The position numbers and the translations under genes are program-made. Shown one piece after another: positions 24,703 to 32,579 of a stretch of 64,000 nt of DNA. The notes beneath the pieces were generated by a model. That model was not told the DNA's origin. It saw only the letters and a list, made by a program, of their open reading frames with translations, and did no database searches. Position 1 is the stretch's first letter; each line of letters starts with the position of its first letter. Origin of the DNA: Streptomyces sp. yr375 (GTDB lineage Bacteria > Actinomycetota > Actinomycetes > Streptomycetales > Streptomycetaceae); the NCBI RefSeq assembly GCF_900110755.1, contig NZ_FOFF01000032.1:33094-97093 (forward strand), given 5' to 3'.

Positions 24703-27039
24703 CTATTCCGTGCGCAGGCCGTCCGGGCGCAGCAGCCGCATCAGCGGCGGCAGGCTCAGCAGCGTCACCAGCAGGACGACCGCCGCACCGCAGCCGGTCA
24801 TCGCCAGCACGCTCGACCAGTCGACGGCCACCGTCGTGGCGGTCATCTTCAGCAGCACCGCGCCCAGCGTGAGCCCCACCGCCAGGGCCAGCAGCAGGCC
24901 CAGCGCGATCGGGATCGCCGTCTGCCACAGCACCGACAGGCCCAGGGTGCGCCGCCGGGTGCCGAAGGCGACCAGTGACGACAGCAGCTTGCGCCGCTCA
25001 CGCAACTGCTCCAACTGCGAGACCAGCAGGCTCGCCCCGATCAGCGCCAGCACCGCGGCGGCGCCGACGAGCAGTCCGGTGCGGATGGAGGTGAACGTGC
25101 GGTCCTCCTCGGTGCTGGCCCAGTTCATCGGGCTGGCCAGCGGATCCACCTGGTACGCCGTGTTGCGGGCGTACTCGAACGCGTCGGGCACGGACTCGTC
25201 GATCGAGAGGTAGAGCTGACCGCGGACCGACTTCTCGGCCGCCTTGGGCAGCGCGCTCGGCGTCATCAGGAAGCCGCCGCGCTCGTAGTCCGTCAGGCCC
25301 TGGAACGCCTGGGCCGTGGCGAGGCCCGCGGGGACGGTCCAGACGACGTCCTTGTGGTCCTTGGCGGAGGACGCGTCGAAGTACAGCTTCTTGCCGGGCT
25401 TGTTCAGCTCCTGCCCTTCGGGGGCGTAGTCGGCGCCGTCGATCACGAACATGTCGCCGTCCTTGCACGAGGGCAGCTTCGCCACCTCGCGCAGCGCCGA
25501 GCAGTCGCCCACGGTCAGGTCGGCGAGCGTGTCCGGGCCGTCCTGGGTGTTCCAGGAGGAGTCGCCGAGGTAGCCCTCCCACAGGGCCGTGACCTTCCGG
25601 ACGCCCTTGGTGTCGGTGAACTTCTTGGCGGTCGCGGCCGGTTGGGCCCCGTCCGGCACGGTGATCTCGAGCTGCGCCCGGTTGAGGTCCTTGCCGGTGG
25701 ACTTGGCGTACTCGCTGTCCACGCCCGCGAACAGCATCTGGAGCGCGATCGCCCCGGCCACCGCCACCGCGATGCCGTTGACCATCCGGGCCGCCGTACC
25801 GCTGCTCAACTGCAGCCGTCGTACGGCCAGTTGCCAGGCGACACCGCCCGAGCCGAGCCGCGCGACGACCGTCTCCACGAGCCAGGGCAGCAGCGCGGTG
25901 ATCCCGACGAGGAGCAGCAGGACGCCGCCGGTCACCAGGTAGGAGTTGAAGCCCCCGTTGTCGTGGCCCTGCCCGATCATCGGGTAGAGCATCGCGAGTC
26001 CGGCCACCGGCATCAGCAGCCGCCACCACAGCCGTCGGCGCGCGGGCTTCGCCGTGCGCACCACGCCGAGCGGCTCGATCACCACACCGCGCAGCGCGAA
26101 CAGGGTGACCAGGACCGCGGCCGCCGGCACCGCCACCACGACCAACGCGGCCAGCGCCGGGGAGGGGTTGAGGTAGCTGGGCCACACGCTGATGCCCACC
26201 AGCTCGACCGTACCCGCCACCTGACGGCCGATCAGGAAGAACACCGTGCCGAGGACCAGGCCCAGCAGCGCGCCGGCCATCGCCTCGCCGGCCGCGATGC
26301 GCCGGGTCATCCGGCCGTCGGAACCGATCAGCCGCAGGGCCGCGAGCCTGCGGTCGCGCCGCTCGCCGCCGAACCGCACGGCCGCGGCGATGAACACGGC
26401 CACCGGCATCAGCAGCACCACGATGACGACCAGGATCAGCAGGACCAGCACCGGATCGGTGCTCTCCTTCGTCGGGCTCGGGTTCCCGAACTCCTTCAGC
26501 CGGTTCACCCCCGAGACGTCGCGGTACGCGGCCAGCCCCGAGTCGCCCGCGTAGTAGGCGAGTTCCTGGGAGCCGACCAGCCCGCTCTCCCCGATGGTCC
26601 CGACGACGCGGTACGGCATCCGCTGCCGCAGCAGCGCCGAACCGTCGGCGGCGAGCAGCTTCCTGAGCGCGGGCGAGACGACCATGTCGCCCTTGGCCGG
26701 GAACCGGCTCAGGCCGGGCGGCAGCGGGGCGCGCGCCCCTTCGGGCTCCACCAGCCGGCCGCGTACGTCCTTGCCGCGGAACGTCGTGTCGACGTCCGCG
26801 ATCAGCAGGGTGTCGTCGCCCTTGGCCAGCGGTTCACCGAACTGCCAGTCCAGCCGGGACTGTTCACGGTCGTGGCGGACCGCGAGCGCGGCCGGCACCG
26901 CAGTCGTCAGCAGCAGGACCGCCACGCCGAGCCCGACGCCGACGGCCGTCAGCACGGCCCGGATCCAGCCCTCCCGCCCGCCGGCGAACGCGAACCGGAC
27001 CCCCATCCCCAGGTCCCTGGACCACTGGCGCAGGCTCAT
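24703..27039 (-). CDS. ABC transporter permease of the MacB/FtsX type
   Basis: 778-aa permease with two FtsX domains. There is an N-terminal helix (GVGLGVAVLLLTTAVPAALA), then hydrophobic clusters around residues 200-330, 345-385 and 420-440, and a final FtsX block around 665-760 (VGAAAVLALIGASLLVSQLEQL). Large extracytoplasmic loops lie at about 50-195 and 445-660. It should export a peptide, lipid or drug with the ATPase gene that overlaps its start by four bases. A PadR regulator gene heads the operon. Substrate unknown. Confidence 0.9.
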   Translation of the reverse strand: MSLRQWSRDLGMGVRFAFAGGREGWIRAVLTAVGVGLGVAVLLLTTAVPAALAVRHDREQSRLDWQFGEPLAKGDDTLLIADVDTTFRGKDVRGRLVEPEGARAPLPPGLSRFPAKGDMVVSPALRKLLAADGSALLRQRMPYRVVGTIGESGLVGSQELAYYAGDSGLAAYRDVSGVNRLKEFGNPSPTKESTDPVLVLLILVVIVVLLMPVAVFIAAAVRFGGERRDRRLAALRLIGSDGRMTRRIAAGEAMAGALLGLVLGTVFFLIGRQVAGTVELVGISVWPSYLNPSPALAALVVVAVPAAAVLVTLFALRGVVIEPLGVVRTAKPARRRLWWRLLMPVAGLAMLYPMIGQGHDNGGFNSYLVTGGVLLLLVGITALLPWLVETVVARLGSGGVAWQLAVRRLQLSSGTAARMVNGIAVAVAGAIALQMLFAGVDSEYAKSTGKDLNRAQLEITVPDGAQPAATAKKFTDTKGVRKVTALWEGYLGDSSWNTQDGPDTLADLTVGDCSALREVAKLPSCKDGDMFVIDGADYAPEGQELNKPGKKLYFDASSAKDHKDVVWTVPAGLATAQAFQGLTDYERGGFLMTPSALPKAAEKSVRGQLYLSIDESVPDAFEYARNTAYQVDPLASPMNWASTEEDRTFTSIRTGLLVGAAAVLALIGASLLVSQLEQLRERRKLLSSLVAFGTRRRTLGLSVLWQTAIPIALGLLLALAVGLTLGAVLLKMTATTVAVDWSSVLAMTGCGAAVVLLVTLLSLPPLMRLLRPDGLRTE

Positions 27040-27725
27040 ACGACCCGCTCCATGTCCCGCGACTTCCCGTCCCGTACGACTATCTCGCGGTCGGAGTAGG
27101 CCGCCACCCGCGCCTCGTGCGTGACGAGGACGACGGCCGCGTTGGCCGTCCGGGCGGCCTCGGTGAGCAGTTCCATCACGCGCTCGCCGTTGAGCGAGTC
27201 CAGCGCGCCGGTCGGCTCGTCGGCGAACACCAGGCGGGGGCTGGTGACGAGCGAGCGCGCGACGGCCACCCGCTGCCCCTGCCCGCCGGACACCTCGCCG
27301 GGCCGCTGCCTGCCGATGTCGTCGACCTCAAGCCGCTCCATCCAGCCCAGGGCGGTGCGCTCGGCCTGCTTGCGCGGGGTGCCGTTCAGCCGCAGCGGCA
27401 GCGCCACGTTCTCCACGCAGGTCAGTTCCGGCACGAGCTGCCCGAACTGGAACACGAACCCGAACTCCGAGCGCCGCAACTGACTGCGCTGTGCGTCGCT
27501 CATCGTCGCGAGCTCCCTGCCGTCGTACAGGATCGAACCCGAGTCGGGCGTCACGATGCCGGCGAGGCAGTGCAGCAGCGTCGACTTGCCGGACCCGGAC
27601 GGGCCCATCACCGCGACGACCTCGCCGGGGTGGATGGAGAACTCGGCGCCGTCCAGCGCCAGCGTCGGGCCGTACGCCTTGCGCAGGTTCTCGGCGACGA
27701 GCAGGGATCCCCCGGGGGCGTTCAC
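27036..27725 (-). CDS. ABC transporter ATP-binding protein
   Basis: 229-aa MacB/LolD-type ATPase: Walker A GPSGSGKST (residues 41-49), Q-loop FQFGQLVPELT, signature VSGGQGQRVAVARSL, Walker B LVFADEPTGALD and His-switch VTHEARVAA. All catalytic residues are present. Start overlaps the PadR stop and end overlaps the permease start, giving a tightly coupled three-gene operon. Confidence 0.95.
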   Translation of the reverse strand: MNAPGGSLLVAENLRKAYGPTLALDGAEFSIHPGEVVAVMGPSGSGKSTLLHCLAGIVTPDSGSILYDGRELATMSDAQRSQLRRSEFGFVFQFGQLVPELTCVENVALPLRLNGTPRKQAERTALGWMERLEVDDIGRQRPGEVSGGQGQRVAVARSLVTSPRLVFADEPTGALDSLNGERVMELLTEAARTANAAVVLVTHEARVAAYSDREIVVRDGKSRDMERVV

Positions 27726-28246
27726 GCGATCACCGCGGCCTTCAGTTTGTCGAGGCGCGCGGCGGCGAGCTCCAGCCAGCGCAGGTCGGCCTCGAGGTGG
27801 AACAGGGCGTGGTCACAGATCAACTGGTCGGCCAGGTCGCCCCGGCGCTTGCGGTCCGTGAGGATGCGCATGCTGCGCAGGTGCTCGGAGCGCTGCGTGT
27901 CGAGGATGTCGGCCGCGTCGCGGTGGGTGAGCAGCGCGAGGACGATCTTGGTGTAAAGCGTCGACTGCAGATACGGCTCGGGCTTCTCGGGCGTCCCGAG
28001 CCATTGCTCTACGTCGGTGACGCCGGCGTCGGTGATCGCGTACCGCTTGCGCTCGGGACCGCCGCCGGCCTCGATCCCGTCGACCTCGACGAGCCCGTTC
28101 TTCAACAGCCGCGACATCGTCGAGTAGACCTGGCCGTAGTGCAGAGGCCGGTCGTGACCGAACTTCTCGTCAAAGGCCCGCTTGAGGTCGTAACCGTGGC
28201 GGGGTCCGGACTCCAGGAGTCCCAGAAGGGTGTGACCGATGGACAT
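27722..28246 (-). CDS. PadR-family transcriptional regulator
   Basis: 174-aa regulator: MSIGHTLLGLLESGPRHGYDLKRAFDEKFG starts the PadR winged helix, with KRYAITDAG at the wing and a C-terminal dimerisation helix bundle. Family members repress their own operon and adjacent transporters. The ATG at 28246 has no ribosome site; TACAGT lies 13 bases upstream, so a leaderless start (here or at GTG 28252) is likely. It overlaps the ATPase gene by four bases and should control it. Confidence 0.9.
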   Translation of the reverse strand: MSIGHTLLGLLESGPRHGYDLKRAFDEKFGHDRPLHYGQVYSTMSRLLKNGLVEVDGIEAGGGPERKRYAITDAGVTDVEQWLGTPEKPEPYLQSTLYTKIVLALLTHRDAADILDTQRSEHLRSMRILTDRKRRGDLADQLICDHALFHLEADLRWLELAAARLDKLKAAVIA

Positions 28247-28256
28247 GAACACGACT

Positions 28257-28287
28257 GTACACGCGGTGTATACCCGGTGTGTATAGG
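28257..28287 (-). promoter_or_regulatory. Probable PadR operator/promoter
   Basis: Immediately upstream of padR the plus strand reads GTACACGCGGTGTATAC followed by CCGGTGTGTATA: repeated GTGTATA half-sites around a GTATAC palindrome, unlike surrounding sequence. PadR proteins commonly bind such repeats at their own promoter. On the minus strand the site overlaps the presumed -10 TACAGT. Confidence 0.5.
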
Positions 28288-28384
28288 TGTGAGGTGGGGG
28301 TGGTGGCGAGGGTGTGGGGGTGAGGGTGGGTGTGCAGGTGGGGGCCGATTGTCACTGTTCTGCAACAGGCCGGTGGTTGGTATT

Positions 28385-28480
28385 TCAGCCCGTCTGGGGG
28401 CACCCCCTCTGGGGGAGTTTGAGGACGAGGCCGTTCAGGCCGACGGGGGTCTGGGGGCGGAGCCCCCAGGGGGGCGCCCG
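28385..28480. repeat. Streptomyces-type intergenic repeat with GGGGGC-GGA-GCCCCC hairpin
   Basis: Contains TTTGAGGACGAGGCCGTTCAGG followed by a GGGGTCTGGGGGCGGAGCCCCCAGG hairpin, a pattern I know as a widespread 3'-flank repeat in Streptomyces. Related hairpins occur in the window at 40186-40200 and 47700-47735. Here it forms the 3' end of the ribbon-helix-helix gene (minus strand) and may end its transcript. Confidence 0.5.
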
Positions 28481-28710
28481 CGACGAGGCAACGGACCCGT
28501 GTCGCCGGGCAGCCGCCCCGCCTCCTTCAAGGCCCTCCGCAGCAGAAACTCGATCTGCGCGTTGGCGGACCGCAGGTCGTCCCCGGCCCACCGCGCCAAC
28601 GCCTCGTACACCAAGGGATCCAGCCGCAGCAACACCTGCTTGCGCTGCGGCCGCCCTCGCGGAGCGCCTTGTGGGGCCGGCCCCTCAAAGGGATCGGAGG
28701 GAACCGTCAT
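28435..28710 (-). CDS. Small ribbon-helix-helix-like protein
   Basis: 91-aa protein. The segment RKQVLLRLDPLVYEALARWAGDDLRSANAQIEFLLRRALKEAG has the beta strand, helix, helix pattern of Arc/MetJ-type DNA-binding proteins; the flanks are Pro/Arg/Gly-rich. Its ATG overlaps the stop of the SPFH gene (ATGA), so the two are coupled. It could autoregulate the operon through the palindromes at 29720-29752. Its last ~20 codons lie in an intergenic repeat. Confidence 0.75.
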   Translation of the reverse strand: MTVPSDPFEGPAPQGAPRGRPQRKQVLLRLDPLVYEALARWAGDDLRSANAQIEFLLRRALKEAGRLPGDTGPLPRRGRPPGGSAPRPPSA

Positions 28711-29699
28711 TGGTAGAGGGTTCCGGTGTTCAGGACCGGCTGGGGCGCCCGGTCCCCGCACAGCACCACCATCAGGTTGGACACCATCGCCGCCTTCCGC
28801 TCGTCGTCCAGCTCCACGATGCCCTGCTCGGAGATCCGTGCGAGCGCCGCCTCGACCATCCCCACCGCCCCGTCCACGATCTCCCGCCGCGCCGCGACCA
28901 CCGCACCCGCCTGCTGCCGCTGGAGCATCGCCGAGGCGATCTCGGGAGCGTACGCGAGGTGGGTGAAGCGGGACTCGATGATCCGCACCCCGGCCGCCGC
29001 CACACGCGCGTGCAGTTCGACGGCGAGCTTCTCGGTGATCTCCTCGGCGTTGCCGCGCAGCGAGAGCCCCTCCTCGTCGTGGGAGTCGTAGGGGTACTCG
29101 ATGGCGATGTGCCGGACGGCCGCCTCGGTCTGGGTGGCGACGAACTCCAGGAAGTCGTCCACCTCGAAGCTGGCCTGCGCGGTGTCCTGCACGTTCCACA
29201 CCACGACCGCGGCGAGTTCGATCGGGTTGCCGTAGGCGTCGTTGACCTTCAGGACGGCCGTCTCGTGATTGCGCACCCGGGTGGAGATCTTCGCGCGGGA
29301 GGTGAAGGGGTTCACCCAGCGCAGCCCGTCCTCCCGGATGGTGCCCCGGTAGCGGCCGAAGAGCTGCACCACGCGGGCCTCGCCCGGCGCGACCGTGTTC
29401 AGCCCGCACATCGCGAGGAACGCGGCGAGGCCGACCAGGATGCCGCCGGTGATCAGCGCGGCCTTGGGGCCGGTCGCGGTCACGGCGCTGGCCGCGGCGA
29501 TCATCCCGCCGCCCGCCAGCAGCCCGGCCAGCCCGAGCAGCAGCGCGAGCCCGCCGCCCACGCTGTGCGCGGGAAACTCCCGCACGCTCGGCGCGGGCAT
29601 CTCGGGCACGTCGATGCCGTCGGCGGCTCCTTCGGCGGTGGCCGAGGGGCCGGTCGAGGGATCGGGCGCGGATGTCGGCGCGGAGGTGGATGTGGACAT
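28707..29699 (-). CDS. SPFH/Band 7 domain membrane protein
   Basis: 330-aa protein: about 45 polar residues, two hydrophobic segments (residues 46-70 and 72-95), then the SPFH/Band 7 domain at about 110-300 (GLRWVNPFTSRAKISTRVRNHET, VAAVVVWNVQDTAQASFEVDDFLEFV, GVRIIESRFTHLAYAPEIASAMLQRQQA). SPFH proteins assemble membrane rings that organise lipids and proteases. Operon with the ribbon-helix-helix gene downstream. It faces the PBP gene across 266 bases. Confidence 0.88.
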   Translation of the reverse strand: MSTSTSAPTSAPDPSTGPSATAEGAADGIDVPEMPAPSVREFPAHSVGGGLALLLGLAGLLAGGGMIAAASAVTATGPKAALITGGILVGLAAFLAMCGLNTVAPGEARVVQLFGRYRGTIREDGLRWVNPFTSRAKISTRVRNHETAVLKVNDAYGNPIELAAVVVWNVQDTAQASFEVDDFLEFVATQTEAAVRHIAIEYPYDSHDEEGLSLRGNAEEITEKLAVELHARVAAAGVRIIESRFTHLAYAPEIASAMLQRQQAGAVVAARREIVDGAVGMVEAALARISEQGIVELDDERKAAMVSNLMVVLCGDRAPQPVLNTGTLYQ

Positions 29700-29719
29700 G
29701 ATGGATCCCCGTTCTGTAG

Positions 29720-29752
29720 AGCTAGCGACTGCCTAGCTAAGTGATATCACTT
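29720..29752. promoter_or_regulatory. Two adjacent palindromes upstream of the SPFH gene
   Basis: AGCTAG-CGACTGC-CTAGCT (29720-29738) and AAGTGATATCACTT (29739-29752, 14-bp perfect palindrome) are contiguous, 20-53 bases upstream of the SPFH start. They are markedly A/T-rich for this genome and look like operator sites, possibly for the ribbon-helix-helix protein of the operon. Confidence 0.6.
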
Positions 29753-29965
29753 TATCGCGTCGCGGCAACCCTGCACCCCTCTCGAACGTCGAATCGGTGG
29801 GGACCTTCCGCCGGTTCCACCGGACGGGGTGCTGATTCTCACGCCCCGTTGAGACCGGATCGTGAACGCCCCGTCATAGAGAGCGGTGTTAGTTTTCGAA
29901 GCTGACCTGCCCCTGCCCACGGGCACTGGTGTGACTGCCGAGTAGGAAGCGGAGCGAGCGGACTC

Positions 29966-32488
29966 ATGGGACGAGCGGAAGAGAGACGAGCGCGACAGCG
30001 CGGTGGCCGCCGCGCGGCGCCCAGGAACCGCTCGGCGGAGACGGAGTCGGTGGCACCCACCGCAGCCGGGCCCGAGACCGGATCCGGGACCAGGACGGGG
30101 ACCAGAACCGAAACCAGGTCCGAGACCAGGTCGGAGACCAGATCCGAGTCCGGGTCCGAGTCCGGGTCCGACAGCAGACCTGAGACCGGGGGCCGGGCCG
30201 CCGCCCGCAGGGGCGCGAAGAAGAGCGGCAAGGCCGGCAAGGGCGGCAAGGCCGGTAAGAAGGACAAGAGCCTCATACGCCGGATCTTCACCTGGAAGAA
30301 GATCCTCGGCACCTTCCTCGGCCTGACCGTCGCCGTCATCGGCGGCCTGGTCTGGCTGTACATGAGCACGCCGATCCCCAAGGGCAACCCCGACGCCGAC
30401 CTCCAGAGCAACGTCTACAAGTACGGCAACGGCGCGATCCTCGCCCGCGACGGCGACGTCAACCGGGAGAACGTCGACCTCTCGAAGGTCCCCAAGGAGG
30501 TCCAGCACACCTTCGTCGCCGCGGAGAACAAGACGTTCTACGGCGACAACGGCGTCGACCTCAAGGGCACCGCCCGCGGTGTCCTCAACACCCTCATGGG
30601 CAAGGGCGCGCAGGGCGGTTCGACGATCACCCAGCAGTACGTCAAGAACTACTACCTGACGCAGGAACAGACCGTCACGCGCAAGCTGAAGGAACTGGTC
30701 ATCTCGCTGAAGCTGGACCGCGAGCAGTCCAAGGACTACATCCTGGCCGGCTACATCAACACCAGCTACTACGGCCGCGGCGCCTACGGCATCCAGGCCG
30801 CCGCCCAGGCCTACTACCGCGTCGACGCCGACCAGCTCAACGTCGAACAGGGCGCCTACCTCGCCGCGCTGCTCCAGGCCCCCAGCCAGTACGACTGGAC
30901 CTCCGCCTCCGACACCGGCAAGCGGCTGGTCACGGCCCGCTGGAACTACGTCCTCGACAACATGGTCGGACAGGACTGGCTCGACAAGTCCAAGCGCGAC
31001 GCCATGACGTTCCCGGTCCCCAAGGACCCCAAGGCCGCCCCCGGCAAGGAGGGCCAGGTCGGCTACCTCGTCGACGCGGCCAACGCCGAACTGGCCAGGC
31101 AGCTCGTCGCCAACGGCACCGCCGACGACTTCGAGGCGGCCACGGCCCTGGTCAGCAAGGGCGGCTGGAACATCCAGCTCAACATCGACAAGGGCAAGCA
31201 GAAGGCGCTGGAGACGTCCGTCAAGGACCAGCTCACCAGCAAGCTGGACAAGAAGAAGCGCTCGGTCGACGGCGACGTCCAGGCCGGCGCGGTGTCGGTG
31301 AACCCGAAGACCGGCGCGGTCGAGGCGATGTACGGCGGTGTCGGCTACACCGAGCACTACCTCAACAACGCCACCCGCGCCGACTACCAGCCCGCCTCCA
31401 CCTTCAAGCCGGTGATCCTCGCCGCGGCCTTCGACAAGAACGCCGTGACACAGGACGACGACAAGATCACCGCCAACACGATCTACGACGGCACCAGCAA
31501 GCGCCCGGTCGTCGGCAGCGACATCGGCTTCGCCCCGGAGAACGAGGACGACCAGGACTACGGCGACGTCACCGTCCAGACGGCGCTGAACAAGTCCATC
31601 AACTCCGTCTTCGCGCAGATGGGCGTGGACGTCGGCATGGACAAGGTGCTCCAGGTCGCCGACCAGCTCGGCATGGACACCAAGGACCTCAAGGCGGTGC
31701 CGGCCCAGACCCTCGGCACCATGGGCGCGAGCCCCCTCCAGATGGCCGGTGTCTACGCGACCCTCGACAACCACGGCAAGCAGGTCACCCCGGCGATCAT
31801 CAAGTCGGCCGAGAACAGCCTTTACCCGTCGTTCAAGCACACCCCGCCCGTCGGCGAGCAGGTCATCTCCCGCGAGGCCGCCGACTCGGTCACCTCCATC
31901 CTCACCGGCGTGGTCGACGACGGTACGGCCAAGAAGTCCGTACGGGACAACCCGCTGCGCAAGGGCCAGAAGGTCGCGGGCAAGACCGGCACCTCCGACA
32001 ACAACAAGTCGGCCTGGTTCACCGGTTACACGCCCGACCTGGTGACCTCGGTCGGCCTGTTCGGTGAGGACGCCAAGACGCACGCCCAGGTCCCCCTGAC
32101 CGGCGCGACCGGTCTGATCAGCGAGGGCGGCGGCCGTATCAACGGTGGCGGCTACCCGGCGCAGATCTGGGCGGCGTACACCTTCGGCGTCTCCACCAAG
32201 GTCAGCAAGTTCGACCTGGAGACCGACCAGGGCGCGGCGGTCCAGACGGCCTCGCCGTCCCCGACGACGTCCCCGTCGCCGAGCACCTCCCCGTCCGCCA
32301 AGCCGTCGAACACCGTCAAACCGACGGACACGGTCACGCCGACGGACACGGTCACCCCGACCGACACCACGACCCCGACGGACACCCCGACGACCGGGCT
32401 CCCGACGGACGGCACACCGACGACACCGAACACCCAGACCCCGTCGACAGGCCCGGCGAACACGGACGGTCCGCTCCTCGGCCAGTAG
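29966..32488 (+). CDS. Class A penicillin-binding protein (transglycosylase/transpeptidase)
   Basis: 840-aa bifunctional peptidoglycan synthase. The cytoplasmic N-terminus has a TRSETRSETRSESGSESG-type repeat (residues about 30-75), a membrane helix is at about 112-132, the GT51 glycosyltransferase follows at 150-330 (FVAAENKTFYGDNGVDLKG, GGSTITQQYVKNYYL), and the transpeptidase carries S478-T-F-K481, S544-I-N546 and K673-T-G675. The tail is a Pro/Thr-rich repeat (TPTDTVTPTDTV) outside the membrane. It builds and cross-links the wall. The upstream 266-base gap holds its promoter. An 18-bp terminator follows. Confidence 0.95.
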   Translation: MGRAEERRARQRGGRRAAPRNRSAETESVAPTAAGPETGSGTRTGTRTETRSETRSETRSESGSESGSDSRPETGGRAAARRGAKKSGKAGKGGKAGKKDKSLIRRIFTWKKILGTFLGLTVAVIGGLVWLYMSTPIPKGNPDADLQSNVYKYGNGAILARDGDVNRENVDLSKVPKEVQHTFVAAENKTFYGDNGVDLKGTARGVLNTLMGKGAQGGSTITQQYVKNYYLTQEQTVTRKLKELVISLKLDREQSKDYILAGYINTSYYGRGAYGIQAAAQAYYRVDADQLNVEQGAYLAALLQAPSQYDWTSASDTGKRLVTARWNYVLDNMVGQDWLDKSKRDAMTFPVPKDPKAAPGKEGQVGYLVDAANAELARQLVANGTADDFEAATALVSKGGWNIQLNIDKGKQKALETSVKDQLTSKLDKKKRSVDGDVQAGAVSVNPKTGAVEAMYGGVGYTEHYLNNATRADYQPASTFKPVILAAAFDKNAVTQDDDKITANTIYDGTSKRPVVGSDIGFAPENEDDQDYGDVTVQTALNKSINSVFAQMGVDVGMDKVLQVADQLGMDTKDLKAVPAQTLGTMGASPLQMAGVYATLDNHGKQVTPAIIKSAENSLYPSFKHTPPVGEQVISREAADSVTSILTGVVDDGTAKKSVRDNPLRKGQKVAGKTGTSDNNKSAWFTGYTPDLVTSVGLFGEDAKTHAQVPLTGATGLISEGGGRINGGGYPAQIWAAYTFGVSTKVSKFDLETDQGAAVQTASPSPTTSPSPSTSPSAKPSNTVKPTDTVTPTDTVTPTDTTTPTDTPTTGLPTDGTPTTPNTQTPSTGPANTDGPLLGQ

Positions 32489-32510
32489 CGCGCACGGGAA
32501 CGCGAACGCG

Positions 32511-32550
32511 ACAGTGGGGCGCCCGGTGAACACCGGGCGCCCCACTGTTT
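32511..32550. terminator. 18-bp bidirectional terminator after the PBP gene
   Basis: Perfect 18-base inverted repeat ACAGTGGGGCGCCCGGTG around two bases, followed on the plus strand by TTG. It separates the PBP gene from the converging phosphatase gene. Confidence 0.8.
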
Positions 32551-32579
32551 GTGCTCTCAGCCGTGCGGGACTGTGTGTC

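Noticed and set aside
28385..28480. Insertion sequence end or transposon remnant
   Set aside because: The sequence fits the common Streptomyces intergenic hairpin repeat; no terminal inverted repeats or transposase are nearby.
29747..32545. 932-codon open frame on the minus strand
   Set aside because: It is the antisense shadow of the class A PBP gene, with Val/Gly/Asp/Leu-biased composition and no domain features.
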